This document shows positions 63,178 to 64,000 of a stretch of DNA of 64,000 nt, piece after piece. A program made the translations under genes and the position numbers. The notes under the pieces were generated by a model that had not been told where the DNA came from, did no database searches, and worked only from the letters and a program-made list of their open reading frames with translations. The stretch comes from Catonia carolina (taxonomy: Eukaryota; Arthropoda; Insecta; Hemiptera; Achilidae): positions 59,853,553 to 59,917,552 of the forward strand of contig JAQMRL010000001.1 in NCBI GenBank assembly GCA_035578175.1. Reading direction: 5' to 3'. The first letter of the stretch is position 1. Each line of letters opens with the position of its first letter.

Positions 63178-63355
63178 GACCACCTCCTTGGTGTAGTGAC
63201 TAGCACGCTATTCTACAAAGCGGAAGGTCCCAGGTTTGATTCCCAGCTAGGGTCTGGAAATTTTAACACATTAAAAACCACCGTCATAGTACCAAAACCC
63301 ACAGAAGTCGCTAATGACTTAACTGTCAATGCAACTTTAAATAAAAAAAAAAATT
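63178..63355 (+). mobile_element. tRNA-derived SINE
   Basis: CGACCACCTCCTTGGTGTAG with A box TGGTGTAGTGACTAGCACG, B box AGGTTTGATTCCCAG, a body of about 100 bp and a poly(A) tail. It shares the CCCAGCTAGGGTC string with 54775. Confidence 0.8.
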
Positions 63356-63429
63356 AAAAACTAAAAAATAACTTGTTGCCAACAAGGATTTCAATTTGAA
63401 AATATGAACCAGATTTGTAAAGTTCTACG

Positions 63430-63770
63430 TACTCACCATCATCACGTACTCATTTTGTCTGGCGTGGAGGCATGGGTGCTCAGAAAATGAGATATTGAAA
63501 AAGTTCAGGCTTTTTAACTTTGGGTGTAACACCATCTGTTGAGAGCAGCATGGACAGAAAAGAAATGAATATGTGCATCTCATGAATACAGAGAGAGAAC
63601 TTATTAAGACTTTAAAGACAAGAAAACTGCAATATCTCGGTCATGTTATGTGAGGAAAACAATACAACCAATTCAATTGATTATACAGGGTAAATGCCAG
63701 GAAAGATTCAGGAAGAAATTGAGCCTGATTGCTAAAGGACTTGTGAGAATAGTACAACTGCTCCTCTATA
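63430..63770 (+). mobile_element. LINE reverse-transcriptase C-terminal fragment
   Basis: Plus-strand frames with MNTERELIKTLKTRKLQYLG and HVM, the usual C-terminal block of insect LINE ORF2 proteins (..ERELL..IK.RKL.Y.GHV.R), preceded by degenerate W...D.EK...F. 5' truncated and frameshifted. Confidence 0.65.
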
Positions 63771-64000
63771 CATCTATTGTAAGCTGCACTGTCCAAGGTC
63801 AGAATTACCATTATGATAACTAACCTTTGTTAGGAGAAGGAACTCCAATAAGAAGAATTCCAAAAGAAAAACCACCCCCAGAATCTGGGCACCAAGGCTT
63901 AGTTTTTTAAGGTGCCTATTTGTAATTGAATTTTTTAATGGTAAAACTGCATCTGGTGTATTTATTTCATTTTTGATATTTTGCAAGTAATATATATATT
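63771..64000. other. Right edge, nothing recognised
   Basis: Probably still intron 3 of the proteinase gene. Confidence 0.35.

Overview
This is a eukaryotic, AT-rich, intron- and transposon-dense window. It looks like an insect nuclear genome, most likely a hemimetabolous insect such as a hemipteran, though the order is inferred only from the transposon style and gene structure. Three host genes can be supported, and almost everything else is intron or intergenic DNA filled with decayed mobile elements.

Host genes. (1) Positions 1-321, minus strand: the first 107 codons of a divergent AGC-type protein kinase of the PKA catalytic-subunit kind, running off the left edge. (2) Positions 3584-34582, plus strand: an ASCC2 homologue (activating signal cointegrator 1 complex subunit 2). 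Thirteen exons can be joined in phase into about 714 codons, including a CUE ubiquitin-binding domain and the conserved C-terminal tail; the first coding exon was not found. (3) Positions 47853-61822, plus strand: the first three exons of a 26/29-kDa-type papain-family cysteine proteinase (Drosophila 26-29-p type): a signal-peptide exon, a 10-kb intron, then two pro-region exons. The catalytic part lies beyond the right edge.

Mobile DNA. The introns and spacers hold many mariner remnants (two of them turned into large foldback palindromes), a nearly full-length but broken Tc1/mariner-type transposon with a DUF4817-like N-terminus (39122-40453) and related MITEs, a pogo/Tigger-like element and related MITEs, a hAT-type MITE with a perfect 8-bp target duplication, a TTAA-flanked piggyBac-like MITE, tRNA-derived SINEs, and several non-LTR retrotransposon fragments (reverse transcriptase and a Jockey-like ORF1). 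A compound CT/GT microsatellite of about 400 bp lies at 40800-41190.

Most notable signal. Four copies of a sequence that folds as a type I hammerhead ribozyme occur at 4320-4363 (-), 13831-13871 (+), 29121-29164 (-) and 29332-29375 (+). They have the CUGAUGA and GAAA core strands, stem II and stem I with covarying base pairs, a short self-complementary stem III and a GUA cleavage triplet. Two of them face each other in an inverted palindrome just downstream of an ASCC2 exon. All four lie in ASCC2 introns and belong to a repeat family, which suggests a Penelope-like or retrozyme-like retroelement. No searches could be run; coordinates of decayed repeats are approximate.
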